From the NCBI GenBank assembly GCA_030447685.1, contig JAUJOK010000007.1, forward strand, positions 66,683 through 130,682: DNA of 64,000 nucleotides, in the 5' to 3' direction. The translations under genes were made by a program, and so were the position numbers. Below are positions 8,819 to 17,162 of this stretch, piece after piece (position 1 is the stretch's first letter; every line of letters begins with the position of its first letter). Source of the stretch: Armatimonadaceae bacterium. GTDB lineage: Bacteria > Armatimonadota > Armatimonadia > Armatimonadales > Armatimonadaceae. The notes under the pieces are model-generated. The model was not told the DNA's origin, made no database searches, and was given only the letters and a program-made list of their open reading frames with translations.

Positions 8819-9721
8819 TCAGTTTTCCCGGATGATCCGGAAACCGGCGAACGGCCCGTCCGACAGCCACCATTTTGACTTCGGGTTTTGGGGATCGGTG
8901 ACGTTCCAATCCGGCGTTTGCAGCGCCCGCGCGCCCGCGTGTACGTCGTCGGCTTTGTCCGCGAAGGTGCCGCCGCGCAGAACGGGCTTTCCGTCTTTGC
9001 CGGTACACCACTCGCCCGCGTTGCCCAGCATATCGTGCAGTCCCCAGGCGTTCGGCTTCAGCTTGCCGACCGGGTGCGTCTTGTCATCGGCATTGTCCCA
9101 GTGCCAGGCTACGGTCGCCAGTTCTTTGGACGGTATCGACGCGGCGGACGCGGCTCCGGCGCGGGCGGCGTGCTCCCACTCCGCTTCGGTAGGCAGGCGG
9201 TATTTTTTCCCGGTTTTGGCGGATAGCCACCGGCAGAACTCCTCCGCCCCTTTATAGGTCAGGCTGACGGCGGGATAGCCCTGGTGGCCCATGCCCCTGT
9301 CCGGCGCGCCGTACGGATTGCTGGGGCGGGAAGCGGCGTCCACGCCTTTTGCCCGCTGCTCCTCCGTCATGTCCAGCTTAAAAGCGAAGACGTCGTAAGC
9401 GTCCCACGTCACCTCGGTCTTCGACATCCAGAACGGCTTGCCGCCGGGTGGGGCGGGGATCGGAACCATCTCCCAGCGCACCAGCGTACCGGGAATCGTT
9501 TCCGTATAGGGCTGAGCGAGGCTTGTGGTCTTTGTCGCCCGGCGGGCATTCTTTGCCGCTGCTGGTTTTTGGCTCGCGGCTCGCGGCGGCGTTTTCTTTG
9601 CCGCAGGTGGAGCCGCCGCGAGCGGAAGCGCGTATGTTATGATGAGGGCGAGTGCGCCGAGCAGGCGCGCGTAATTTCGACCGTGTGACGGAGGGGCAGA
9701 AGGGCGTATGCGGGTGGTCAC
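8819..9721 (-). CDS. Exported SUMF1/FGE-sulfatase domain protein (best-reading copy)
   Basis: A 300-aa protein with a hydrophobic signal segment (LLGALALIITYALPLAAA, about residues 19-36), an Ala/Lys/Pro linker to about residue 70, then a SUMF1 fold: [60 protein letters not shown] and a closing FAGFRIIREN. The cysteine pair used by true formylglycine-generating enzymes is not visible in the RGG segment, so it is better called a SUMF1-like binding or structural protein. The GTG start at 9721 overlaps the divergent apbE start by 14 bases, so the true start may be internal. The stop lies 21 bases before Gfo/Idh, consistent with co-transcription. Confidence 0.85.
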   Translation of the reverse strand: MTTRIRPSAPPSHGRNYARLLGALALIITYALPLAAAPPAAKKTPPRAASQKPAAAKNARRATKTTSLAQPYTETIPGTLVRWEMVPIPAPPGGKPFWMSKTEVTWDAYDVFAFKLDMTEEQRAKGVDAASRPSNPYGAPDRGMGHQGYPAVSLTYKGAEEFCRWLSAKTGKKYRLPTEAEWEHAARAGAASAASIPSKELATVAWHWDNADDKTHPVGKLKPNAWGLHDMLGNAGEWCTGKDGKPVLRGGTFADKADDVHAGARALQTPDWNVTDPQNPKSKWWLSDGPFAGFRIIREN

Positions 9722-10650
9722 GTCAGTGTGGCGGCTTTCTGGAATACTTGCGGCTGTGGGAATACTGAGCGCACCCTGCTGGGCACGCTTACCTCCCCTG
9801 AGCCGTTATCAGTATACACAGCTTCACATGGGTGTGCAAGTCCGCATCGTTGTGTACGCGCCCGACAAAGCAGCGGCGGAGGGGGCCTGCACGGCGGCCT
9901 TTGCCCGCTTCGCCGAACTGGAAGATACTATGAGCGATTATCGCCCCACCAGCGAATTGATGCGCCTGTGCGCTCAGGCGGGTGGCCGCCGGTGCCTGTC
10001 AGTCCCGATCTTTTCCGCGTCCCGGGAGCGGGCGCATGAGGCGGCGCGCAGCGGCGGCGCGTTCGACGTGACGGTGGGGCCTTATGTCGCGCTGTGGCGG
10101 CAGACGCGCAAGTCCGAACGCTGCCTGCGCGGGGCGAACTGCGCCGCGCGGGCGCGCTGGTCGGCTGGCAGCGGATTCGACTTGACCCGGCGAAGCGAAC
10201 CGCGCAGTTGCTTGTGCCGGATATGCGCCTCGACCTGGGCGGTATCGCCAAGGGCTACGCGGGCGACGAGGCGCACGCCGTTTTGAAAACGGCACGGGAT
10301 CAGCCGCGCGCTGGTGGAGGCAGGCGGGGACATCGTGGTCAGCGGGCCGCCGCCCGGCGAGCGCGGCTGGCGGATCGCTCTCGGTTCGGACACCACCCGA
10401 ACGGTTTCCCTCGCCCATGCCGCCGTCTCCACGTCCGGCGACACGACGAAAACGGAGCCCGCCGCCCACTTCGGCATATCGTTGACCCGCGCACCGGTGT
10501 AGGGCTGACCACCTTGACATCGCCGTCACCGTTATCGCCCCGGACGGCATAACGTCGGACAGCCTTTCTACCGCCATAAGCGTCCCGGCGCAGAGCGGGG
10601 AACGCGCTGGCGCGTTCGTATCCCCGCGTCTCCGTTACCGTCCGGCCCGC
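9708..10650 (+). pseudogene. apbE: FAD:protein FMN transferase (ApbE family), frameshifted
   Basis: Starts at the ATG at 9708 after a GAGGGG ribosome site, with a signal peptide (WRLSGILAAVGILSAPCWA). Conserved ApbE pieces appear in successive frames: MSDYRPTSELMRLC, FDVTVGPYVALWR, LDLGGIAKGYAGDEAH, EAGGDIVVSGPPP, HIVDPRTGVGL and DSLSTAISV. ApbE transfers FMN from FAD onto a Thr/Ser of exported or membrane flavoproteins. At least four indels break the frame, and the exact 3' end near 10650 is unclear. Only the first 248 bases are repeated in copy C, so this is the sole nearly full version in the window. The breaks are probably read errors, not decay. Confidence 0.75.
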
Positions 10651-10727
10651 GCCCGAAAAAATCAGCCCCGCAAGTAACCTTTCCGCCCGTATCTGGCCTA
10701 CGGTAGTGGCGAAGACTGCGGGCGGAG

Positions 10728-10840
10728 CAACAAGACGGCGGACTATGTGATCGACCTGGGCCTGGACGGCGGCAAGCGGCGGTCGAGTCACCGCGCGCGG
10801 CACGCCCGAAGAGATCGCCGCCAGCCCTGATTCGTACACA
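10728..10840 (+). pseudogene. uvrA: C-terminal fragment of excinuclease UvrA
   Basis: The translation reads KTADYVIDLGLDGG and then, after a shift, VTARGTPEEIAASPDSYT. This matches the end of the UvrA second ATPase domain, usually KTADYVIDLGPEGG followed by GTPEEVA. No other part of uvrA is present. It is a stray piece joined between apbE and a DUF2254 fragment, so the junctions here are suspect. Confidence 0.6.
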
Positions 10841-11501
10841 CCTGGCCCTTACCATGGAGCGCGGAGTAGGGGAGTTCGTCGTCCAGGGGAGACCGTTGGC
10901 TACCCTCACCTCCTACGGTGAGGCAGACCACCGCTGCATCGAGGAGATCCGGGCGCTGTACGCGGTAGGGAAGGAGCGGACGCTACAGCAGGACATCGAG
11001 TTCGGAGTCCGACAGCTCGTGGACATCGCGCTCAAGGCGCTCTCGCCCGGCATCAACGACCCGACCACCGCCGTGAACTGCATAGATCACCTGGGCGCGG
11101 TGCTGGCACGCCTGGCCGGTCGGGAGATACCGCCGAGGCGCCGCTACGACGAGTCGGGACGCCTCCGCCTCATCGCACGAGGCACGAGCTTTCCCCTTGT
11201 TATGGACCTTGCCTTCGACCAGATACGCGCGGTCGGCAATAGCTATCCCGACGTGCTCGACCGGCAGCTGGCGGTGCTCGAAGACCTATCGGGGATGACG
11301 CAAGGCACGGCTCGGCGGCTGGTGCTGCTCGAGCACGCGAACCGCATCACGCGGGCAGCCGACAGAGGCCTTGAGGAGGAGTCGGGGCGACAGATGATCA
11401 GCACCCGGTTGGAGCGTGTCGGCAGGCTGCTGGGTGACGTGGGTGTTGTGGGCAAGGTCCCGCCTAACCCGGGCGTGGTGGTCGGAACAGAAGGCTCGCT
11501 G
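10841..11501 (+). pseudogene. Fragment of DUF2254 predicted membrane protein, truncated at both ends
   Basis: About 215 residues in one clean frame, matching the soluble C-terminal part of DUF2254 proteins: VGEFVVQGRPLA, RTLQQDIEFGVRQLVDIAL and ALSPGINDPTTAVNCIDHL. The N-terminal transmembrane half is absent, and the 3' end is replaced by the apbE copy C fragment at 11502. Unlike the arms on either side, this piece has no obvious frameshift, which suggests it comes from different, better-supported data or from another molecule. Confidence 0.7.
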
Positions 11502-11737
11502 GTGGGGCGATAATCGCTCATTACGTCTTCCAGTTCGGCGAAGCGGGCAAAGGCCGCCGTGCAGGCCCCCTCCGCCGCCGCCTTGTCGGGCGCGTACACC
11601 ACCATGCGCACTTGCACCCATGTGAAGCTGTATACTGATAACGGCTCAGGGAAGGCGCGTGACCGACAGGGTGCGCTCAGTATTCCCAGCGCCGCAAGTA
11701 TTCCCGAAAGCCGCCACACCGCCGTGACTACCCGCAT
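11502..11737 (-). pseudogene. apbE: 5' fragment of apbE (copy C)
   Basis: The first about 78 codons of apbE (start ATG at 11737, signal peptide LSGILAALGILSAPC, through SDYRPTSE), then cut at 11502. It matches 9708-9955 with small differences. Confidence 0.75.
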
Positions 11738-12638
11738 TACGCCCTTCTGCCCCTCCGTCACACGGTCGAAATTAAATGCGCGCCTGCTCGGCGCGCTCGC
11801 CCTCATGATAACACACACGCTTCCGCTCGCGGCGGCTCCACCTGCGGCAAAGAAGACGCCCGTACACGCGGTTAAGCCGCGAGCCAAAAACCAGCAGCAA
11901 AGATGCCCGCCGGGCGACAAAGACCACAAGCCTCGCTCAGCCCTATACGGAAACGATTCCCGGTACGCTGGTGCGCTGGGAGATGGTTCCGATCCCGCCC
12001 CCACCCGGCGGCAAGCCGTTCTGGATGTCGAAGACCGAGGTGACGTGGGACGCTTACGACGTTTTCGCCTTTAAGCTGGACATGACGGAGGAGCAGCGTG
12101 CAAAAGGCGTGGACGCCGCTTCCCGCCCCAGCAATCCGTACGGCGCGCCGGACAGGGGCATGGGCCACCAGGGCTATCCCGCCGTCAGCCTGACCTACAA
12201 GGGGCATTGGAAGAGGGTTCTGCCGGTGGCTATCCGCCAAAACCGGGAAAAAGTACCGCCTGCCTACCGAAGCGGAGTGGGAGCACGCCGCCCGCGCCGG
12301 TGCCGCGATCCGCCGCCTCGATACCGTCCAAAGAACTGGCGACCGTAGCCTGGCACTGGGACAATGCCGATGACAAGACGCACCCGGTCGGCAAGCTGAA
12401 GCCGAACGCCTGGGGACTGCACGATATGCTGGGCAACGCGGGCGAGTGGTGTACCGGCAAAGACGGAAAGCCCGTTCTGCGCGGGGGCACCTTCGCGGAC
12501 AAAGCCGACGACGTACACGCGGGCGCGCGGGCGCTGCAAACGCCGGATTGGAACGTCACCGATCCCCAGAACCCGAAGTCAAAATGGTGGCTGTCGGATG
12601 GGCCGTTCGCCGGTTTCCGGATCATCCGGGAAAACTGA
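11723..12638 (+). pseudogene. Copy C of SUMF1 domain protein gene, frameshifted
   Basis: Same protein as 8819-9721. The start is a GTG at 11723. Frame is lost near 11905 (linker), regained at WEMVPIPPPPGG, lost again near 12215 (after SLTYKG) and regained near 12315. The C-terminal 100 residues ([12 protein letters not shown] to FRIIREN) are clean. The breaks coincide with small indels relative to copy B. Confidence 0.85.
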
Positions 12639-12659
12639 CCAGAAAACGACGAGGTAACT

Positions 12660-13939
12660 ATGGACACGCAGGACCCGCGCCGGGTGGGACATTTTTCACG
12701 GCGCGATTTTATTAAAACATCCGCTTCGATGACCGCGAGCGCGGCGCTTCTGGCATCCGGCAATTATGCCCACGCTCAGGGCACCGGCAGATCCGTGTCG
12801 GTGTTGTCGGCTGCGGCGGGCGCGGCACGGCGCGCGGCGGGCGACTGCGCGAACGCCGCGCCGGGCGTTGAGATCGTCGTTCTGGGCGATCTGTTCCAGG
12901 ACCGCGTGAACGGTGCGAAAGCACGTCTGGCGAAAGACCTGGGCGATAAGTTCAAAGTAACCGATGACCGTGTCTTTACCGGCTTCGATGCCTATAAAAA
13001 GGTGATCGGCAGCGGCGTGGACCTGGTTATCCTGGCGACGCCGCCAGGATTCCGCCCGACACATTTTAGGGCCGCCGTCGAGGCGGGCAAGCATGTTTCA
13101 TGGAAAAGCCGGTCGCGGTGGACCCGGAAGGTGTCCGCTCCGTGATCGCCTCATCGGAGCTTGCGACGCAGAAGCGGCTGGGCGTTGTGGCGGGCACCCA
13201 GCGCCGCCATCAGGCGGAATATGTCGCGACGATGCAGCGCATCCATGAAGGGGCTATCGGCGAGATCGTTGCCGCGCAGTGCTACTGAACCAGGGCGGCC
13301 TGTGGATGCACACACGCAAGCCCGAATGGTCGGATATGGAGTGGCAGGTTCGCAACTGGCTGTACTTCACCTGGCTGTCCGGCGACCATATCGTCGAGCA
13401 GCATGTCCACAACCTGGATGTGATGAACTGGGCGCTGAAGGCCCACCCGGTCAAAGCGACGGGCATGGGCGGGCGGCAGTCACGCACTGACCCCGCTTAC
13501 GGCCATATTTATGACCATTTCGCCGTCGAGTACGAATACCCGAACGGCGTACGCGTCCAGTCGATGTGCCGCCAGATAAGTGACACCGCCACTCGTGTCG
13601 GTGAGAATCTTATCGGCACCAAAGGCACCTCCAATGCCAGCGGCTCGATTCGTGGGGCGAATCCCTGGCGCTTTGATGGCAAAAGAACCAATCCCTATGT
13701 GCAGGAGCACACCGACCTGATCGAAAGCATCCGGGCGGGCAAGCCGCTGAACGAGGGCAGGCAGGTGGCCGAAAGCACAATGGTCGCCGTCATGGGCCGT
13801 ATGTCCGCCTACACGGGAAAGGAAGTTACCTGGGAGCAGGCGATGGAATCGAACACTGAACCTGATGCCGGAGAAACTGGCATTTGGCGCTCTGCCGGTT
13901 CCGCCGGTCGCCGTTCCCGGTAAGACGCCGCTGGTGTAG
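12660..13939 (+). pseudogene. Copy C of Tat-exported Gfo/Idh oxidoreductase gene, frameshifted
   Basis: Same protein as 7517-8797, starting MDTQDPRRVGH. Indels disrupt the Rossmann motif (about 12790-12835), the EKP segment (about 13097), the QCYWNQGG segment (about 13286, giving a premature stop) and the C-terminus (about 13855). The stop corresponding to copy B is TAG at 13937-13939. Confidence 0.85.
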
Positions 13940-13942
13940 GTC

Positions 13943-13985
13943 GGCCTCTTCCCCTTTCCTTTACGAGAGGGGAAGAAAGAGGTCC
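13943..13985. repeat. Intergenic palindrome (copy C)
   Basis: Arms built on CCTCTTCCCCTTTCC and GAGGGGAAGAAAGAGG with a TTTACGA centre, lying between the convergent Gfo/Idh and small-protein genes. Counterpart of 7470-7513. Confidence 0.65.
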
Positions 13986-13987
13986 TG

Positions 13988-14335
13988 TTACTCGCTCCTT
14001 CCCGGGGGAACTGCATCATTATCGCGGCCCGGAATGGGAGCGTGCTCGTCCAATCCATGAGGAAGGGGCACGTCGCCCTGCATATCCCGCAGCGTGTCGA
14101 TCTCCGCGGGACCGCCCCGGTCGCCCGTTCCGCCTGCGCCGCCGCTGGTCCCGGAACCCGATTCCGTCACTGTGCCGCCCCCGCGCGGTCCCGCCTCCCC
14201 GGCATCCTCCGCGACCGCCGGTTCTTTCGCGTCCGGCTTGAGGGCCGGAAGCGCGCTGGCTGTCGTGTGGCCGTCGCCGCCCGGCGCATCTATTTCGGAG
14301 GCGGGCTTGATTTCGTTATTCCGTGTCTCGGTCAT
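13988..14335 (-). CDS. Small acidic, low-complexity protein of unknown function (115 aa)
   Basis: The only copy of this gene with an open frame. The protein is rich in Gly, Glu, Asp, Ala and Pro, has no cysteine and no transmembrane segment, and looks disordered except perhaps for the C-terminal LRDMQGDVPLPHGLDEHAP. An AGCAGAAG sequence precedes the ATG. It converges on the Gfo/Idh gene and diverges from the propeller gene. I do not recognise it, and indels in this low-quality region could still affect the translation. Confidence 0.55.
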   Translation of the reverse strand: MTETRNNEIKPASEIDAPGGDGHTTASALPALKPDAKEPAVAEDAGEAGPRGGGTVTESGSGTSGGAGGTGDRGGPAEIDTLRDMQGDVPLPHGLDEHAPIPGRDNDAVPPGRSE

Positions 14336-14495
14336 CTTCTTCTGCTGTCCTTTCGGAATCCTGATTCTGTCAAAGCGTCCTTACCCGACAACCGGCCTTT
14401 CTGCAACCGGCGCGGGGAGCAGCGGCAGGATAAATGGGGTGAAAACGTGAACCTGTACGCGTAGTCACCGCCGCTTTAAAGAAAGGTTCGTATCG

Positions 14496-15476
14496 TTGCG
14501 ACCAAGACGTGTTTCCCTGAGTTTGCTGGCACTGGGCCTTTTTGATGTCGGCCTCTCCCCTCTCCTCGCAGGTCCCTATCGCACTGACACCGTCGGCGCA
14601 GGTGGCGCACGGCCCTATCGAGGAGATGAGCGGCATTGTCAAGAGCCGCCGCTATCCCAATGTCTACTGGGTACACAACGACAGCGGCGATGAGCCGCGA
14701 CTGTTCGCGATACGCGCCGACGGCGGAGCAGTCATGCCCTCCTGGCTGGCCGCCAATTTCTATGTCGGTGCGGCAGCAGCGGCGGCAGCGGTGGAGGGCA
14801 AGAAGGCGTTTCCTGGCGTTCGGGTGGACATGGCCGCCAACTTCGACTGGGAAGACATCGCCATCGACGGCGACACGCTCTATATCGCCGATGTGGGCAA
14901 CAACGGCAACGCCCGCCGCGACCTCGGCGTCTACGTGCTGACCGAACCCAATCCGGAGGCCGTGGATCGTACGCGCACCAGGAAATGGCTTCCCGTCGCC
15001 TATCCCGACCAGGACACGTTTCCCGGCGACCGCTGGCACTTCGACTGCGAAGCCGTCTTCGTTTTCGGCGGGAAGCTCCACTTCCTGACCAAGCACCGTG
15101 CGTCCCGGCAGATCGGCACCCCGGAGACCGGCTCGAACCTGTACCGTTTGACTACTGACTACACCGACCGCGTGAATGTGCTCGAAAAGGTCGATTCGCA
15201 CCGGGATTTGGGCGGATGGGTGACGGGCGCTGACCTCTCGCCCGATGGCAAAACGCTGGCGGTACTGTGTCAGGGGCCGGTGCAGTCCGTCTGGCTTTCG
15301 ATGCGCCGCGCTCCGGCAATAAATTCCTTTCCAGCCGGGCGCGGCGCATGGTGTTTACCGGCGCGAAGCAGTGCGAGGCCGTGTGCTTCGACGATAACAA
15401 CAACCTGATTGTCACCAACGAACAGCGGGATATTTTCCGGCTGCGCGTTGCCGACTTCGCTCCCGTGACACGCTGA
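14496..15476 (+). pseudogene. Exported beta-propeller-like protein (most complete copy, frameshifted)
   Basis: A predicted secreted protein of about 325 residues. The signal peptide runs from a TTG at 14496 (RPRRVSLSLLALGLL) if the T-run at 14530-14534 is four long, as in copy B. Here it is five, which breaks the frame. The body has propeller-like repeats: YWVHNDSGDEPRLFAI, FDWEDIAIDGDTLYIADVGNN, VYVLTEPNP and WVTGADLSPDGKTLAVL. A second break occurs near 15297. The last 40 residues (KQCEAVCFDDNNNLIVTNEQ) are present only in this copy. Its stop is 10 bases before the next gene. Function is unknown; NHL/YncE-like propellers often bind ligands or cell-wall material. Confidence 0.7.
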
Positions 15477-15486
15477 GGCGCACCAA

Positions 15487-16434
15487 ATGTCAAAAAGCAC
15501 TCTAACCATCGCGTGCAGCACCTCGTTTTCCGGCACGGCGCTCGCGCTGGTGAAGGAAGGAACAGCGGCGCATCGCCTCGTCCTGTCCGAATCCGGCAAG
15601 GCGCTGGAGGACGCGGACATCGCCTTCGGGCAGCCGGACCCGGACGCGGTCATGGTATCCCCGCGCCTGCGCTGGGTACACATCACCAGCGCCGGTTACA
15701 CCCGCTATGACCGCGAGGATTTCCGGGCCGCGCTTCGCGAGCGCAACGCTGTATTTACCAACAGCTCCCATGTGTATGACGAGCCGTGCGCGCAGCACGC
15801 GGTCGCCATGATGCTGGCTCTCGCGCGGCAGCTTCCGCAGTGTTTGGAAAGTCAGCGCACCGACCGCAACTGGGATTCCGGTCGGCAACGGGCTAATTCG
15901 TTCCTGCTCAACGGGCAGACGGTGCTTCTGCTGGGCTTCGGCGCTATCGGGCGGCGGATGGCCGCGCTGCTTGCGCCGTTCCAGGTGCGTCTGGTCGCCG
16001 TGCGGCGCGCGGCTCAGGGCGATGAAGGCATCGAGATAATTGGCGAAGCTGATCTGGAGCGAACGCTTGCCGACGCCGACCATGTGGTCAATATTCTGCC
16101 GGACAACCCCTCGACGGTGGGCTATGTCAATGCGGCGCGGCTGGCGCACATGAAGCCGGGCGTCCGCTTTTACAATATCGGGCGCGGCACCACGGTCGAT
16201 CAGGAAGCCGTGCTCCGCGCGCTCGAATCGGGCCAGCTTGGGGCGGCTTACCTGGACGTGACGGACCCGGAACCGCTGCCTCCGGAGCACCCGCTATGGC
16301 GCGCTCCGAACTGCTTTATTACCCCGCATTCCGCCGGGGGGCACGCGGGCGAGAGTGAGCGGCTGGTACGGCATTTTCTGGCGAATCTGGCGGCGTTTGA
16401 AAAAAACGAGCCATTATCGGATCGGGTGATTTAG
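15487..16434 (+). CDS. D-isomer-specific 2-hydroxyacid dehydrogenase
   Basis: A 315-aa NAD-dependent dehydrogenase. The Rossmann motif is LLGFGAIGRRMA (about 143-154), followed by DHVVNILPDNPSTVGYVNA, the Arg-containing GRGTTVDQEAVLRAL (catalytic-Arg region near the R in NIGRG) and the final HPLWRAPNCFITPHSAGG, whose His in PHSAGG is the general acid/base of the family. It reduces 2-keto acids or oxidises D-2-hydroxyacids; the specific substrate is unknown. It is the first gene clearly outside the repeated region, 10 bases after the propeller gene and 17 bases before the DUF1080 gene, so these probably form one transcript. Confidence 0.9.
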   Translation: MSKSTLTIACSTSFSGTALALVKEGTAAHRLVLSESGKALEDADIAFGQPDPDAVMVSPRLRWVHITSAGYTRYDREDFRAALRERNAVFTNSSHVYDEPCAQHAVAMMLALARQLPQCLESQRTDRNWDSGRQRANSFLLNGQTVLLLGFGAIGRRMAALLAPFQVRLVAVRRAAQGDEGIEIIGEADLERTLADADHVVNILPDNPSTVGYVNAARLAHMKPGVRFYNIGRGTTVDQEAVLRALESGQLGAAYLDVTDPEPLPPEHPLWRAPNCFITPHSAGGHAGESERLVRHFLANLAAFEKNEPLSDRVI

Positions 16435-16451
16435 GAGCAAGGGGGCGACCT

Positions 16452-17162
16452 ATGACAAAAATTCTGTACGCGCTCAGCATTTTAGCCGCGCTTTTTGTAG
16501 TAACTTCCGGAGGGGAACGAAGCTGCGCTTCGGCTGCGGCAGTGGACGACGCTGCGGGCGGCTTCAAAAAGGGCCGGGAGATACGGCTGTTCAACGGCAG
16601 GGATTTTTCCGGCTGGACCTATCACCTGTCCGACCCGAAGGCGCGCTGGCAGGATGTCTGGAGCATTGACCCCAAAGAGCGCGCGATTATCTGCAAGGGG
16701 AATCCGGCGGGATATATCCGCACAATGATGCCCTATACGAACTATATCTTCCGGCTGCAATGGCGCTTCAGTCCGGTAACGAAGAAAGCCGGGAACAGCG
16801 GCGTGCTGCTGCGCCTGACCGGGCCGGATAAAGTGTGGCCGCGCTCCGTGGAGGCGCAGCTTCAAAGCGGGGCGGCGGGCGATTTCTGGCTGATCGACGG
16901 CGCGCCGCTGGACACGCCCGCCGAGCGGGTGGATAAAAATACCCCGCGCCATCGCAACCGCACGAAGACGAACGAGAAGCCTATCGGCGAGTGGAACGAC
17001 TACGAAATCACCTGCGCGGGCGGCAGAATAACCCTCAAAGTCAACGGCGAAGTCCTGAACGAAGGAACCAATGCGGAAGAGGTAGCCGGATTTATCGGCC
17101 TCCAGTCCGAAGGTTCGGAAATCCACTTCCGAAATATCCGCCTCACTCCCCTGAACAAATAG
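16452..17162 (+). CDS. Secreted DUF1080 (3-keto-disaccharide hydrolase-type) protein
   Basis: A 236-aa protein with an N-terminal signal peptide (ILYALSILAALFVV) and a single DUF1080 jelly-roll domain: IRLFNGRDFSGW, NYIFRLQWRFSP, NSGVLLRL, EAQLQSG, GEWNDYEITCAGG and GFIGLQSEGSEIHFRNI. These lectin-like domains are common in Planctomycetota, Armatimonadota and Verrucomicrobiota next to Gfo/Idh oxidoreductases, and some members hydrolyse 3-keto-glycosides. That fits a pathway in which the exported Gfo/Idh protein makes a keto-sugar that this protein handles. This link is inference. The stop codon abuts the next start codon. Confidence 0.9.
   Translation: MTKILYALSILAALFVVTSGGERSCASAAAVDDAAGGFKKGREIRLFNGRDFSGWTYHLSDPKARWQDVWSIDPKERAIICKGNPAGYIRTMMPYTNYIFRLQWRFSPVTKKAGNSGVLLRLTGPDKVWPRSVEAQLQSGAAGDFWLIDGAPLDTPAERVDKNTPRHRNRTKTNEKPIGEWNDYEITCAGGRITLKVNGEVLNEGTNAEEVAGFIGLQSEGSEIHFRNIRLTPLNK

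Larger units (their letters stand above)
6088..9955 (-). repeat. Copy B: left arm of the 3.9-kb inverted repeat
   Basis: Reverse-complement match to 11502-15358 across its whole length, carrying the same genes in the same relative order. Identity is high but interrupted by frequent short indels. The left end abuts the adapter at 6087. The right end is inside apbE just after the codons for SDYRPTSE. It is most likely the complement read of the molecule whose template is copy A, extended further. Confidence 0.92.
11502..15358 (+). repeat. Copy C: right arm of the 3.9-kb inverted repeat
   Basis: Reverse-complement partner of 6088-9955. Only this copy continues smoothly into the following genome (15359 onward: the rest of the propeller gene, then the dehydrogenase gene at 15487), so it is the copy most likely to sit at the true locus. 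The left boundary at 11502 is an abrupt join to the DUF2254 fragment. Confidence 0.92.

Noticed and set aside
4846-15358. A composite transposon, integrated plasmid or inverted-repeat mobile element
   Set aside because: No transposase, integrase or target-site duplication. The repeats contain ordinary chromosomal genes and one end is a sequencing adapter.
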